In this document: positions 41,841 to 42,448 of the stretch, in pieces | How the letters are laid out: the number at the start of each line of letters is the position of its first letter | Position numbering within the stretch: the first letter of the stretch is position 1 | NCBI GenBank assembly: GCA_016840405.1 | Contig: JAEOSK010000024.1 | Span: 1 to 42,448, forward strand | Source: Candidatus Hermodarchaeum yapensis | Lineage (GTDB): Archaea; Asgardarchaeota; Hermodarchaeia; Hermodarchaeales; Hermodarchaeaceae | DNA: 42,448 nt | Direction: 5' to 3' | Program-made: the position numbers and the translations under genes | The notes under the pieces: generated by a model | The model's database searches: none | The model's input: only the letters and a program-made list of their open reading frames with translations | What the model was told of the DNA's origin: nothing

Positions 41841-41880
41841 CTTTTTTCATGCCGGTATGGCAGCTTGTTTGTCAGCCGGC
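41841..41880. terminator. Candidate terminator between convergent MFS and Nif3-like genes
   Basis: A CTTTTTT run at 41841-41847 follows the MFS stop by seven bases; GCCGG at 41851 and CCGGC at 41876 form an inverted repeat. The T-run suits the plus-strand transcript, and the hairpin could act in both directions. Confidence 0.4.
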
Positions 41881-41891
41881 TCCCTTTCTAT

Positions 41892-42448
41892 TTAGGATCG
41901 TTTATGGCGGAAGAATCCTGAGCAGGCATAAGTCGTGATGCCTTTTTTCTCGAGCTCATCCAAGATGAGGTTCATCCCGATTGAATCGGAGCTATCATGT
42001 CCTGCGATGACCACATACATGCCTTCTTTTTCTGTTGCCTCTTTGAGTTTGTCAGTCCAGTGCATTGTCACGATGGTGCTTACGCCAGCTCGAGCGAGTT
42101 TCGGAACCGATTCAGGTCCGGGGCTCGTTCCACCAGTGAAGAAGACAAATTTGTCACCAACACTGCCTTCAGGACTTCCTACTAATATTTCGGGACCAGC
42201 ACCGACTTTCTCAGCCTCTTGATATTCAGGAATCTCTAGTAGTCCATCAACTAAGTCTCCCAGTGTAAGCGGGTCTTTCTCCTTGAGATATTTGGTTAGA
42301 AATTGATAGCCTAATGAATCAGCTGGTGTGTGTGCGCACATGAAGGGCATGTCTAATAGTCGTGCGGCATCAGTTGTTTGAGTATGATTTCGTGCTTTGG
42401 TCGCCCAATGTACTTCTTTGAGGCGTTTCGCCATAGCAGATTCGGCTT
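41892..42448 (-). CDS. Nif3/DUF34 family protein, 5' end outside the window
   Basis: The frame is open to the window edge beyond the ATG at 42434 (Ala-Glu-Ser-Ala precede that Met), so the N-terminus is missing. The visible part matches the C-terminal two thirds of archaeal Nif3-type proteins: NHTQTTDAARLLDMPFMCAHTPADS, IPEYQEAEKVGAGPEILVGS, FFTGGTSPGPE, VSTIVTMHW and VVIAGHDSSDSIGMNLILDELEKKG. Family members form toroidal hexamers with a dinuclear metal centre and have been called GTP cyclohydrolase I type 2, but their function is unsettled. About 100-130 residues, including the first metal ligands, are expected beyond 42448. Confidence 0.88.
   Translation of the reverse strand, partial: AESAMAKRLKEVHWATKARNHTQTTDAARLLDMPFMCAHTPADSLGYQFLTKYLKEKDPLTLGDLVDGLLEIPEYQEAEKVGAGPEILVGSPEGSVGDKFVFFTGGTSPGPESVPKLARAGVSTIVTMHWTDKLKEATEKEGMYVVIAGHDSSDSIGMNLILDELEKKGITTYACSGFFRHKRS

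Overview
The window is archaeal chromosome. It carries a 20S proteasome alpha subunit, an archaeal-type fructose-1,6-bisphosphate aldolase/phosphatase, archaemetzincin, a four-subunit pyruvate:ferredoxin oxidoreductase, a COG2403 (cyclic 2,3-diphosphoglycerate synthetase family) protein and an archaeal-type arginyl-tRNA synthetase. TATA-like boxes and Shine-Dalgarno motifs are common, arginine is mostly encoded by CGN, and base composition is moderate. The gene set fits an anaerobic, probably mesophilic, uncultivated archaeon. An Asgard (Thorarchaeia-like) or Bathyarchaeia-like lineage is possible, but the sequence alone does not settle it. I see no rRNA, CRISPR array, insertion sequence or prophage.

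Layout. (1) 1-5016: a compact + strand cluster of a giant helical protein cut by the window start, a divergent tubulin/FtsZ-superfamily GTPase and an all-helical protein of unknown function. This is the best candidate for an undescribed cytoskeletal or membrane-remodelling system. (2) 5013-9639, - strand: a coiled-coil/winged-helix protein, an AIR-synthase-like protein and a TldE/TldD pair. (3) 9750-12759: a luciferase-like oxidoreductase, a TIGR04076 protein and an ABC exporter pair. (4) 12931-16790: two 2-hydroxyacyl-CoA dehydratase-type subunits, their ATP-dependent activator, and a gamma-carbonic-anhydrase-fold protein. (5) 16930-22806: FBP aldolase/phosphatase, M55 D-aminopeptidase, acyl-CoA synthetase, and divergent tRNA-Arg(TCG)/argS sharing one TATA-like element. 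(6) 22943-30689: an acetyltransferase, a DUF362 protein, a TPR-nitrilase fusion behind a strong RNA hairpin, MsrA, an alpha/alpha-toroid protein and the COG2403 NTPase. (7) 30690-35000: a leader with a 31-codon ORF, psmA, a NYN-domain protein and three poorly known genes. (8) 35270-38336: porCDAB. (9) 38470-42448: an acetyltransferase, a zinc-ribbon membrane protein, archaemetzincin, an MFS transporter and a Nif3-family gene cut by the window end.

Metabolically, porCDAB, the radical-type dehydratase module, FBP aldolase/phosphatase and the acyl-CoA synthetase point to ferredoxin-linked anaerobic carbon metabolism with gluconeogenesis. Proteasome, TldD/E, the M55 peptidase and archaemetzincin give a proteolytic theme. 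Several starts given here are downstream of the longest possible ORF, because Shine-Dalgarno or TATA positions and family N-termini favour the inner codon.
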